Shown here piece by piece: positions 9,501 to 15,022 of a DNA stretch of 38,340 bases (position 1 is the stretch's first letter; every line of letters starts with the position of its first letter). Under the pieces are notes generated by a model that did no database searches, was not told the DNA's origin, and worked only from the letters and a program-made list of their open reading frames with translations. The DNA comes from Planctomycetota bacterium. Lineage in GTDB: Bacteria > Planctomycetota > Planctomycetia > Pirellulales > PLA5. The stretch covers positions 1-38,340 of the forward strand of contig JAJDEG010000133.1 of the NCBI GenBank assembly GCA_029259895.1, written 5' to 3'. The position numbers and the translations under genes are program-made.

Positions 9501-9795
9501 GAGCAAGAACGATTACGAGTACATCTTGTTCGAGGACATGAAGGCGGCCGGCTGCGAGCCGTACGACGTGCGGAGCGGCTATGGCGGCAAGGGCTTGCCG
9601 GCGTATATCGAGCTGCGGGACAATCGCGTGGCGCTGTTCCTGGGCAAGCTCGCTCGGGGGAAGCATAGTATCGCTTACAAGATGCGGGCGGAGATTCCGG
9701 GAACGTTTAGTGCGTTGCCGACGCGGGCTTCGGCGATGTACGCGCCGGAGTTGAAGGCGAATTCGGATGAGATTAAGCTGAGGATTGAGGATTGA
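3547..9795 (+). CDS. Bacterial alpha-2-macroglobulin family protein with intact thioester motif
   Basis: This 2,082-residue exported protein has a Sec signal at residues 8-30. The N-terminal 400 residues are helical and TPR-like. MG-type beta-domains follow, including GQTMYYVADSASGTPIAKA near 560 and ISDRPVYRPAQPVKF near 665. The macroglobulin core near 1325-1410 includes AYWAAAVVTNSDGVAEFSL. The thioester motif YGCTEQ places Cys1545 and Gln1548 in the standard CxEQ arrangement, followed by the alpha/alpha thioester domain (GGWGWFSGYYE) and a C-terminal receptor-binding-like region. Bacterial A2Ms are thought to trap proteases in the periplasm. No penicillin-binding-protein 1C gene, the usual partner in proteobacteria, is adjacent. 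Residues 820-864 form an unusual insert with 12 Trp and 6 Tyr. A Gly/Ala-rich linker near 1265-1300 may act as bait. ATG 3547 directly precedes the signal peptide. Confidence 0.95.
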   Translation: MTRKQVTGASRQVFVLSVFLAIAAVSVVISEEASPVDQRTTAKAAFDKGNFKDAYDIYRKLALDPADDEKLVGSDLTQALQCLNQLGRQKEIDELREGVIAAHGKNWRLLRTAAQTLFQQPQFGYIIAGKFERGHHRGGGQIVNSTERDRARAMQLMQQGMMAARADDDKQAASQYLFDFAGMLVNNRGHYDAWRLQVLTDLSTLPDYDEGYRYTRYGQAYPGAPVDEEGKPVYHQTPKSWEAAATDGERWRWLLEQAAEIAPNRRTEIRKHFADFLFGQFGVQTMGYYGRIFGRVADGDDAEGDDEDKDESGTYALHTLGEGETIAKLANGIKRFKLPDEFNFVKIYREVADAGKDTHCEGSLTQLGQIFENRRQYPKAAELWRRAIEEYGKGDHEWRQKRLDQIVGNWGRFEPGEPTVAGKGTTFDYRFRNGKQVSFEAHEVLVDKLLDDVKAYIKTRPERLEWEQLNIQNIGHRLVQKDEKKYIGEKVAEWKLDLEPRENHYDKRLTVTTPLQKPGAYLVRAKMADGRTADGGDAKGNTNFIVLWIADTAIVKKPIQGQTMYYVADSASGTPIAKANVEFFGYRQRYVQNTKRYEIDVKNFAEFSSGEGQVRLDGNRLPQNHQWLIIARTDAGRFSYLGFGNVWYASYQDGAYNEKKIFGISDRPVYRPAQPVKFNFWAGRARYDAPEDKSEFAGLTATVKINNPKGEKVLEKKYTLDEYAGLHDEWMLPVDATLGQYYAQIIVHRGGDNDFGGNLSFRVEEYKKPEFEVIVDAPKEPVKLGEKVTAKITAKYYFGSPVTEAKVKYKVLRTSHSAEWFPSARWDWFYGPGYWWWSYDYAWYPGWSKWGCMRPYPWWHGGRWEQPEVIAEREAEIGKDGTLEFEIDTAPAKAVHGDQDHKYSITAEVVDQSRRTIVGSGEILVARRPFKVFAWIDRGYVKTGDTIEASFNAQTLDAQPVKGDGTLRLLKISYAGDDPKPVETEVGKWELNTGDDGRASQKLTMQEPGQYRLSYEVVDSKGNRIEGGYVFTVIGQGFDGGDLRFNDLELIPDKREYQPGDVVKLQINTNRAGGTVLLFMRPINGVCPPPKLIKMAGKSHIEEIEIAKGDMPNFFLEAVTVAGGRVFSEAKEIVVPPEKRIANIEIKPSAEEYKPGEKAKFVVKLTDLDGRPFIGSTVISMYDKAVEYISGGTNVPGIKEFFWAWRRHYHSYVEHNLTRYIHTIVPPGEAGMGDLGVFGASVADELADDSGVDQDGAKRRTATFSARGLGAGGGRPGEPMAEAAAAESPSVSLAKDDAQGNLYRGQDRKSGGEAGPNLTTPAVRTNFADTAYWAAAVVTNSDGVAEFSLDMPENLTTWKCKVWSIGHGARVGEASTEVITRKNVIVRLQAPRFFVQKDEVVLSANVHNYLKTDKDIKVVLKLDGDVLAPLDELTRLVSIKAGGERRVDWRVRAIREGEATIQMQALTDEESDATQMTFPVYVHGIAKTESYSGAIRADEAAGSFIVRVPEERRPEQSRLEVRYSPTLAGAMVDALPYLAEYPYGCTEQTLNRFLPTVITQKILLDMKLDLKAIQEKRTNLNAQEIGDDVERAKGWKRFDRNPVFDIDEVKKMVKDGVDRLTEMQLTVGGWGWFSGYYERSTPHTTAVVVHGLQVAKASDVALVPGMLERGVKWLENYQSAQVQKIKNAPSKTQPWKDRADEIDAFVFMVLTDAGVKNADMLGFLDRDRVKLAVYAKALFGLACHTLGEKDKLAVVMENISQYVVHDDENQTAYLKLPADNYWWYWYGSENEAMAYYLKLLAKTDAKSKTASGLVKYLLNNRKHSTYWNSTRDTSLCIEAMADYLKASGESRPDMTVEVWVDGKKAKDVRITAENLFTFDNKLVLTGTDVRSGSYKIELKKKGSGPLYYNGYLTNFTLEDPITKAGLEIKVERRYYKLVRVEKSIKAAGSRGQAVDQKVEKYERVPLENLATVKSGDLLEIELEIESKNDYEYILFEDMKAAGCEPYDVRSGYGGKGLPAYIELRDNRVALFLGKLARGKHSIAYKMRAEIPGTFSALPTRASAMYAPELKANSDEIKLRIED

Positions 9796-9842
9796 CGCGG
9801 CGAGCGCGTGAATTGTCAACCGGCGTTGCCTGGAGTCCTGCT

Positions 9843-10085
9843 ATGTCCGAAGAGAAAACGATCGGTCGATACGTCGTTTCCGATCCGCAAATCTGCCACG
9901 GAAAGCCAACGTTTCGCGGCACGCGGATTCTCGTAGCCGACGTTTTGGAGCAAGTGGCGACGGGCATGGCTTGGGAGGCCATCGTCGATGAGTGGGATGG
10001 GCGCATCTCGGTTGCGGCAATAGGCGAAGCCGTGCGTTTGGCGCGGGAAGCGTTCTTGGCGCCGTCGGACGTGGTTTCTGCGTAG
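9843..10085 (+). CDS. DUF433-family protein, putative antitoxin
   Basis: This 80-residue protein matches the DUF433 family: IGRYVVSDPQICHGKPTFRG, then TRILVADVLEQVATGM and a C-terminal helix. DUF433 proteins have a small winged-helix/HTH-like fold and are commonly encoded just upstream of DUF5615 PIN-like proteins in presumed type II toxin-antitoxin pairs. ATG 9843 follows GGAG with seven intervening bases, a good ribosome-binding site; the open frame upstream is the tail of the macroglobulin region. The gene starts 47 bases after the macroglobulin stop and ends 11 bases before the DUF5615 start, so the two are almost certainly cotranscribed. DNA binding and autoregulation are inferred from the family. 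Confidence 0.88.
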   Translation: MSEEKTIGRYVVSDPQICHGKPTFRGTRILVADVLEQVATGMAWEAIVDEWDGRISVAAIGEAVRLAREAFLAPSDVVSA

Positions 10086-10096
10086 TCGGGTTGGCG

Positions 10097-10483
10097 ATGA
10101 TCCTTCTCGACGAGAACATCGTTGCGAATCAACTTCGATTGCTTCGCTCGTGGCGAATACGCGCGGTGAGCGTCCAAGAGGCGTTTGGCCGCAGCGGGCT
10201 GAGCGACTCGGCTCTGCTTGCCGTGATGCGGCGCGCGGGATACGCTACGTTTTTCAGCCGGGACCGCGACTTCTTCGAGCCGCGCTTGCGCGACCCAAGA
10301 TTGTGCGTCGTTTGGCTCAATGTTGAGCAGGGCGAGTCGGCGACCTTCGTCCGGCGTGCCCTCCGTCACCGAGCTTTGCGCACGAAGCGTTCGCGAATGG
10401 GTTGCGTCGTGCGTGTGGCGCACGTTGGGCTGTTCGTGTGGAAACCGAAGGCCAACGAGCCAGAAGCGATTGCCTGGACTTGA
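10097..10483 (+). CDS. DUF5615 PIN-like protein, putative toxin
   Basis: This 128-residue protein begins MILLDENIV, the canonical DUF5615 start carrying the first acidic cluster (Asp5, Glu6) of a PIN-like nuclease fold. A second acidic cluster appears in FSRDRDFFE (around 54-61). PIN-like toxins are metal-dependent ribonucleases. The C-terminal portion (RHRALRTKRSRMG and beyond) is basic and longer than in many family members. The start is fixed by the family N-terminus, although the ribosome-binding site is weak. It lies 11 bases downstream of the DUF433 gene. Activity on a particular RNA is unknown. The alternative is a non-toxic PIN-like protein. Confidence 0.85.
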   Translation: MILLDENIVANQLRLLRSWRIRAVSVQEAFGRSGLSDSALLAVMRRAGYATFFSRDRDFFEPRLRDPRLCVVWLNVEQGESATFVRRALRHRALRTKRSRMGCVVRVAHVGLFVWKPKANEPEAIAWT

Positions 10484-10504
10484 TTTCACTTGAGGATGTT
10501 CCGA

Positions 10505-11029
10505 ATGATATCGAAAACCTTTGGTGTTCGTTGCGTTTCGCTGCTCGTTTGCATCGTTGCCTTGAGCGGCTGCAGCGAGAATAAGTTCGGGAGGGAAGTC
10601 GAAACGGAGGAGATCGCCGTGACGCTGGCGCGGCAGGTTCGGACCGGTGAGTACGATTTAATTACGACCGAGGAGCTTAAGAAGCTCATCGACGACAAGG
10701 CGGAATTCTTGCTCGTCGACACGATGCCAGCCGACGATTACGCCAAAGAGCACATTGCCGGCGCGGTGAACTTCGGCCTGCCCAAGGAGGACATGGACGA
10801 ATGGGACGTGTCGAAGACAGACGACAAGACCGAGGAAGACTTCGCTAAAGCGCTCGGCGACGACAAGGAAAGGCTAATCGTCATCTATTGCGGGTTCACC
10901 GCTTGCGGCCGCAGCCATAACGGGGCGATGTGGGCCAAGAAGCTTGGCTACACGAACGTCAAGCGTCATCCGGGTGGCATCTACGCTTGGAAAGGGGCCG
11001 GGCACGCTGTGGAGGCGTCGAAGAAGTAG
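10505..11029 (+). CDS. Rhodanese-domain lipoprotein
   Basis: This 174-residue protein has a signal peptide ending in a lipobox (VALSGC) near residue 22, so it should be a lipidated envelope protein. A rhodanese domain follows: FLLVDTMPADDYAKEHIAGA (asymmetric CDC25-like motif), then IVIYCGFTACGRSHNGA with Cys129, Cys134 and Arg136, then GGIYAWKGAGHAVE. The active loop is longer than the classical C-x4-R-S loop and has two cysteines. Rhodaneses move sulfane sulfur from thiosulfate or persulfides to acceptors. ATG 10505 is chosen because GAGGA at 10492-10496 sits eight bases upstream; TTG 10490 and ATG 10496 are also in frame. The gene begins 21 bases after DUF5615 on the same strand, possibly cotranscribed with it, though the functions look unrelated. 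Confidence 0.88.
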   Translation: MISKTFGVRCVSLLVCIVALSGCSENKFGREVETEEIAVTLARQVRTGEYDLITTEELKKLIDDKAEFLLVDTMPADDYAKEHIAGAVNFGLPKEDMDEWDVSKTDDKTEEDFAKALGDDKERLIVIYCGFTACGRSHNGAMWAKKLGYTNVKRHPGGIYAWKGAGHAVEASKK

Positions 11030-11287
11030 CGCCTCGGCTTGCCCCCAAACTTCCCCGCCGCCGCAACTTTCGACAATGCGTTCCGATTCCGCCGTTGCCA
11101 GCGGCCGACGTGCTGCGCGGTGCGGGCAGCGCGTCGCCCATCGGCCTTGCCGTCGGAGAGCCAAATCGGTAGTTATTCCGCGTTCACGTCTCCGGTCCGG
11201 CCGTTCATAGCCGCGTCGCCGCGGTTCGTTTCGCGCGGCGTCAACGTTTCCGCGGCCGATCGTACTTTGCGATTTCCAGCGGCTGCT

Positions 11288-12175
11288 ATGCGCCTTGCGC
11301 TTCGCTACGTATCGCCGACCGCGCTGACTGTCGCATTATGCTGCGCGGTGGGCTCGGCGATCGGATGCACTTCCGTGATGACCGCGCCGAAGAACCCGGT
11401 CTCTCGTTTCGTGCCATCGAATGAGCGGGTTTGGTCGCCGGATCAGGCGGTGTTGCCGACGGCGACGATCGGGCGAGACGGCGTGCTGGTGCGGAACGTG
11501 CGAAACTGTCGTTATCTTTCCGCGGACGAATACGTTGTCGATTATTACGACCGCGTCGTGCATTTGGACGACCTGGTGTCGGTCGATTATGTGATGGTGC
11601 CGTTTCAGGCGATGTCTGGACTGGCGCACACGATGGTCAGCTTTGGCATGCGCGACGGCGATCGGTTGGCCGTGTCGGTAGAGATTCGTAAGGAGCGCGG
11701 TGAGAGTTACAGCGTTGTGAAGGGCATGCTCAACGAGTTCGAGATCATGTACGTGGTGGCCGACGAGCGGGACGTGATCGACTTGCGAGCGCGGCAACGC
11801 GGCGACGACGTTTACGTCTATCCACTGCGGGCCACGCCGGAGCAGACGCGGGCGTTGTTCGTCGACATGATGGGGCGGGCGAATCAGCTTGCCGAACGGC
11901 CCGAGTTCTACCACACGGTGACGAACAACTGCACGACGACGATCGTCCAGCACTTCAACCGGTTGTCGAAGCGTCCGCTGTCGTTGGCCGACCCGCGAAT
12001 CTTCATGCCGGGTTATTCGGACGAGCTCGTTTACGAGCTGGGGCTGATCGACACGAACGACTCCTTCGCCGAGACGAAGCGGCGGGCGAACGTCAGCGCG
12101 CTGGCGCGGCAGCACCGCGACGCCCCGAATTTTTCGCAAGCGATTCGGGCCGGCTGGGCAGCAACGCGGCGGTGA
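11288..12175 (+). CDS. DUF4105-family lipoprotein
   Basis: This 295-residue protein has a signal peptide and lipobox (GSAIGC, Cys27). Its body matches DUF4105: VDYVMVPFQAMSGLAHTMVS, then YSVVKGMLNEFEIMYVVADE, then FYHTVTNNCTTTIVQHFNRL. Cys215 and His222 in the NNC...H motif are the presumed cysteine-protease-like catalytic pair of this papain/NlpC-like family. The substrate is unknown; a periplasmic amidase, peptidase or acyltransferase role is a family-level guess. ATG 11288 is the first start compatible with a signal peptide; upstream in-frame residues (11039 on) are Arg/Pro-rich and unlikely to be coding. The 258-base upstream gap suggests its own promoter. The stop codon lies inside an 18-base direct repeat. 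Confidence 0.85.
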   Translation: MRLALRYVSPTALTVALCCAVGSAIGCTSVMTAPKNPVSRFVPSNERVWSPDQAVLPTATIGRDGVLVRNVRNCRYLSADEYVVDYYDRVVHLDDLVSVDYVMVPFQAMSGLAHTMVSFGMRDGDRLAVSVEIRKERGESYSVVKGMLNEFEIMYVVADERDVIDLRARQRGDDVYVYPLRATPEQTRALFVDMMGRANQLAERPEFYHTVTNNCTTTIVQHFNRLSKRPLSLADPRIFMPGYSDELVYELGLIDTNDSFAETKRRANVSALARQHRDAPNFSQAIRAGWAATRR

Positions 12176-12208
12176 GCGATGCGATTGTTAGCAACGCGGC
12201 GGTGAGCG
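12161..12208. repeat. 18-base direct repeat spanning the DUF4105 stop codon
   Basis: GCAACGCGGCGGTGAGCG occurs at 12161-12178 and again at 12191-12208, a 30-base offset. The first copy encodes the last residues and the TGA stop of the DUF4105 gene; the second lies in the gap before the convergent lactonase gene. This is probably a small tandem duplication. Confidence 0.8.
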
Positions 12209-12225
12209 GCCGGATGGCTTGCGGG

Positions 12226-13386
12226 TTACTCCGCCACGAACTGAATGCAGACCGGCGACGGGCACTCGACCGGTTCGCCGACTGGCTTTAGCCGGCCGTT
12301 GTCGCCGTTGATGCTGAAGACGGCGATCGTGTCGCTGGATTGGTTCTCCGCAAGCAACCACTTGCCGGTCGGGTCGATGGCGAAGTTTCTTGGCGTCTTG
12401 CCGCGCGCGGATTGGTTTTCGACGTAGGTGAGCGTGCCTGCGTCGGCGTCGATCTTGTAGACGACGATGGTGTCGTGGCCGCGATTCGAGCCGTAGAGGA
12501 ACTTGCCGGACGGATGGACGTGGACGTCGGCCGTGCTCCAACCGCCTTGGTGTTTTTCGTCGGGGCGGAGGGTCGATAGGGTCTGCAATGCGGAGAGCGA
12601 GCCTTTATCCGCGTCGTAAGCGAGGGCAGTCATCGTGCAGTTGAGTTCGTTGATGGCATAGGCAAACTTTCCGCCTGGATGAAACGCGAAATGCCGCGGG
12701 CCGGAGCCGGGCTCGATCTTGGTATGCGGCGGATCGTTCGCGACCAGCGTGCCGTGGGCGGCGTCGAAGCGATAGACGAGCAATTGGTCGAGGCCGAGGT
12801 CGGCGGCGACGGCGAAACGATTGGCGGCGTCGAGGTTGATCGAATGGGCGTGCGGCTCCTTTTGACGGGCCTGGTTCACGCTCGAACCGGCGTGTTGGAT
12901 GTGGGCGGTCATGTCGCCGAGCTTGCCGTCGTCGCCGATGGCGATGGCCGCGACGCTGCCGCCGCCATAGTTGGCGACGAGGACGCTGTTGCCGGATTTG
13001 TCGACGGTCAGGTGGCACGGACCGGCGCTGCCACTGGGGGCGTCGTTGAGCTTGGTGAGCTTACCGGTCGCACGGTCGATGGACAGTGCCGCCACGCCGC
13101 CGGTCCGCTTGCCGGCGAAGTCGCTGATTTCGCTGACGGCGTAGACATTCTTGCCGTTAGGATGCACGGCGAGGTACGACGGGCTTTTCATTTCGGCGGC
13201 GAGACCCAGCGAAGTGAGCTTGCCGCTGGCTGGGTCGAAACGGAATGCGTAGATGCCTTGGCTCTCGCCGCCGGTGTACGTGCCGACGTACATGAGGTAG
13301 GACGACGGGGCGGCGTTGGCGGATGCGTTGAATTGGACGAGTGGAGACGCGGCCAGCGCGAGGGCGAGGAGGAGTTTGGTTTTCAT
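12226..13386 (-). CDS. Exported lactonase-family seven-bladed beta-propeller (6-phosphogluconolactonase YbhE-like)
   Basis: This 386-residue protein has a Sec signal (MKTKLLLALALAASPLVQF, cleavage near ANA). It then has the YbhE/Pgl propeller pattern: LMYVGTYTGGESQGIYAF, SPSYLAVHPNGKNVYAVSE, GPCHLTVDKSGNSVLVANY, EPHAHSINLDAANRFAVAAD, GPRHFAFHPGGKFAYAINE, TADVHVHPSGKFLYGSNRG and TPRNFAIDPTGKWLLAEN. Each repeat is a propeller blade. Cytosolic YbhE hydrolyses 6-phosphogluconolactone; an exported version more likely acts on other sugar lactones. It follows the DUF1080 gene on the same strand with a 68-base gap, suggesting cotranscription and a shared role in sugar oxidation or hydrolysis. ATG 13386 begins the signal peptide; no strong ribosome-binding site is seen. 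Confidence 0.92.
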   Translation of the reverse strand: MKTKLLLALALAASPLVQFNASANAAPSSYLMYVGTYTGGESQGIYAFRFDPASGKLTSLGLAAEMKSPSYLAVHPNGKNVYAVSEISDFAGKRTGGVAALSIDRATGKLTKLNDAPSGSAGPCHLTVDKSGNSVLVANYGGGSVAAIAIGDDGKLGDMTAHIQHAGSSVNQARQKEPHAHSINLDAANRFAVAADLGLDQLLVYRFDAAHGTLVANDPPHTKIEPGSGPRHFAFHPGGKFAYAINELNCTMTALAYDADKGSLSALQTLSTLRPDEKHQGGWSTADVHVHPSGKFLYGSNRGHDTIVVYKIDADAGTLTYVENQSARGKTPRNFAIDPTGKWLLAENQSSDTIAVFSINGDNGRLKPVGEPVECPSPVCIQFVAE

Positions 13387-13454
13387 GGGGATGCTTTTCT
13401 TTGAGGGGAGAGGAAGATTTGCGTACTGTGTCTTGCGGGTCACGTCGCGGCAAA

Positions 13455-14084
13455 TTAATGCCGTATCTCGACGTCCTTGAAATGCACTTCGACGTCTTGG
13501 CCGCCGTGGATTTGTAGGGCGAGGTGACCTTTCGTGCGGCCTGGGTCGTTCTTCAGTCCGGCGGTTTTCGTGCCGTTGATGGCGACCGTTACGTCGCGGC
13601 CTTTGGCGGTGACGGTCATTTCGTTCCACTCGCCGGGTTTGAAGTATGTCTTGACGAACTTCGCGTCCGGCTGGACGACCCAGGCGCGGCCGAACGTTTC
13701 GTAGAGTCCGCCGACGTCGTTCATCGGATCGATCTCGGCTTGAAAGCCTTTGATGCCGACGTCGCCTTCGACCTTTTCCGTGCGGAAGTAGAGGCCGCTG
13801 TTGCCGCGGACGGACTTGAACTTGAGGCGGATCGTGAAGTCGCCGACTTCGTCGGTGAGGAACAAGTGGCCGTGCTGCGGTTCGGTGGCGGCGTTCTTGC
13901 CGGTGAGCACGCCGCCCTCGACGGTCCACTTGCCGCCGCCTTCGGATTTCCAGCCGGAGAGGTCACGTCCGTTGAAGAGCGGCTTGAAGTCGTCCTCGGC
14001 CGCGGCGGTGCTCAAGATTGCCAGACTCAGCGTAGAAAGACAAACGACGGACGTGCAAACATGTCGTAGCGCACTGCAAAGCAT
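13455..14084 (-). CDS. DUF1080 / 3-keto-disaccharide hydrolase domain protein
   Basis: This 209-residue exported protein has a signal peptide (residues 1-28, ending near AAAED) followed by one DUF1080 domain: FKPLFNGRDLSGWKSEGGGK, WTVEGGVLTGKN, FLTDEVGDFTIRLKFKSV, GNSGLYFRTEKVEG, GFQAEIDP, GEWNEMTVTAKGRDVTVAIN and GHLALQIHGG. The fold is a concanavalin-like jelly roll. Characterised DUF1080 proteins hydrolyse 3-keto-glycosides. ATG 14084 is supported by GGAG seven bases upstream; the frame is open upstream into the terminator hairpin, which argues against an earlier start. It is followed by the lactonase gene, forming a plausible two-gene sugar-processing unit. The length fits a stand-alone domain. 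Confidence 0.93.
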   Translation of the reverse strand: MLCSALRHVCTSVVCLSTLSLAILSTAAAEDDFKPLFNGRDLSGWKSEGGGKWTVEGGVLTGKNAATEPQHGHLFLTDEVGDFTIRLKFKSVRGNSGLYFRTEKVEGDVGIKGFQAEIDPMNDVGGLYETFGRAWVVQPDAKFVKTYFKPGEWNEMTVTAKGRDVTVAINGTKTAGLKNDPGRTKGHLALQIHGGQDVEVHFKDVEIRH

Positions 14085-14169
14085 GACCTTACTCCATCGA
14101 CGATCGTGGCGTTGGGAAGATGAGGCAAGTATCGTTTTAGCCTTCGCTACGCCGCGAGGCAAACAAAAC

Positions 14170-14204
14170 GGCCCGTGGAGACGTTTCAAGCGTCTTCACG
14201 GGCC
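14170..14204 (-). terminator. Rho-independent terminator downstream of the mono-heme gene
   Basis: Read on the minus strand, GGCCCGTGAAGACG and CGTCTCCACGGGCC form a 14-position stem with one mismatch and a seven-base loop, followed directly by GTTTTGTTT. It lies 60 bases past the stop of the 14265-14702 gene and separates it from the DUF1080 gene. Confidence 0.75.
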
Positions 14205-14264
14205 GCGCGAATTGTTTTCTCAAGCGTCGAACCAGAGGCGTTCGAGCGACGGCGAATGGGGAAT

Positions 14265-14702
14265 CTACTCGTCGCCAGCGTCGTCGGCTGCGTCGTCGGC
14301 TGCGACCTCGACGGGCAGTTTGCCCTGGAGGATCAACTCGCCGAACGTCGGTCCTTCGCCGTCCTTCATGGCCTCGACTTTGGTGAGGGCGTCCTGGATC
14401 TTGTCCAAGTCCTTCTTGTCTTTCTTGCCGATGAACTTGTGGAGCGCTTCGCCGTAGGCATTACGGTTCTTCTTGCTGGCCTTGCCTTCGGCGTCTTTCT
14501 TGGGATCGTGACAGACGTTGCACTTGGCGACCTTGACGGCCGCGGCGATCGCTTTTTGGGCGTCCGTGCTTTCGTCGGCGACGTACTTCTTATCGAATCC
14601 TTTTTTGAACTCCGGAAACGCGCTGGCCGTGTTCGAGCGGATCGAGCCGAGCACGCCCAGGGCCAACACACAACAGCACAACGTCAGACAAACCTTCTTC
14701 AT
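14265..14702 (-). CDS. Small periplasmic mono-heme c-type cytochrome-like protein
   Basis: This 145-residue protein has a signal peptide with an unusual CLTLCCCVLALGVLG core and cleavage near ASA|FPEF. A single heme-binding motif CNVCH has Cys61, Cys64 and His65. The rest is Lys/Asp-rich and helical (KKDKKDLDKIQDALTKVEAM), ending in an Ala/Asp-rich acidic tail (VAADDAADDAGDE). No obvious methionine sixth ligand can be assigned. A role as a soluble electron carrier is inferred; I do not recognise a named family. ATG 14702 has GGGAG nine bases upstream. The gene has a predicted promoter (14873-14901) and its own terminator, so it is probably monocistronic. Confidence 0.85.
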   Translation of the reverse strand: MKKVCLTLCCCVLALGVLGSIRSNTASAFPEFKKGFDKKYVADESTDAQKAIAAAVKVAKCNVCHDPKKDAEGKASKKNRNAYGEALHKFIGKKDKKDLDKIQDALTKVEAMKDGEGPTFGELILQGKLPVEVAADDAADDAGDE

Positions 14703-15022
14703 GCGTAGATTCTCCCAGTCACGGTTAGCGTGTCGCAAAGGACACAGGATGTCGGCCCACTCCCGACTTACGAATCGGGGCATTTTCAGGGTCGTAGGCG
14801 GGATCAGTTCGCCGCAACGGACGCAATGCGAACCAGCGAGGAGCAGGCGGTAGGTAGGCAGTTAACCCTTTCAGTAAAGCTACGATGAAAGGAGTTGTCA
14901 AGTTCGACGGAAATCCCTCGCGAGTGCTGTTTGGTCGAGACTTGCGCGGATTCGCACGGAAAATGGCGTGCGGGTTAGGGGGCTAGGGATGTGAGCCGGA
15001 CGCGACCGAGCGCGGTTCGAGA
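14703..15022. other. Upstream region of the mono-heme gene
   Basis: This 320-base gap holds the predicted promoter at 14873-14901 and a leader of about 165 bases. The distal part, towards the symporter stop, shows nothing recognisable. Confidence 0.5.
14873..14901 (-). promoter_or_regulatory. Predicted sigma70-like promoter for the mono-heme gene
   Basis: Read on the minus strand, a perfect TTGACA (14896-14901) is followed after 17 bases by TTTACT (14873-14878), which matches the -10 consensus at 4/6. The expected start near 14866 gives a leader of about 165 bases to ATG 14702. Confidence 0.45.
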
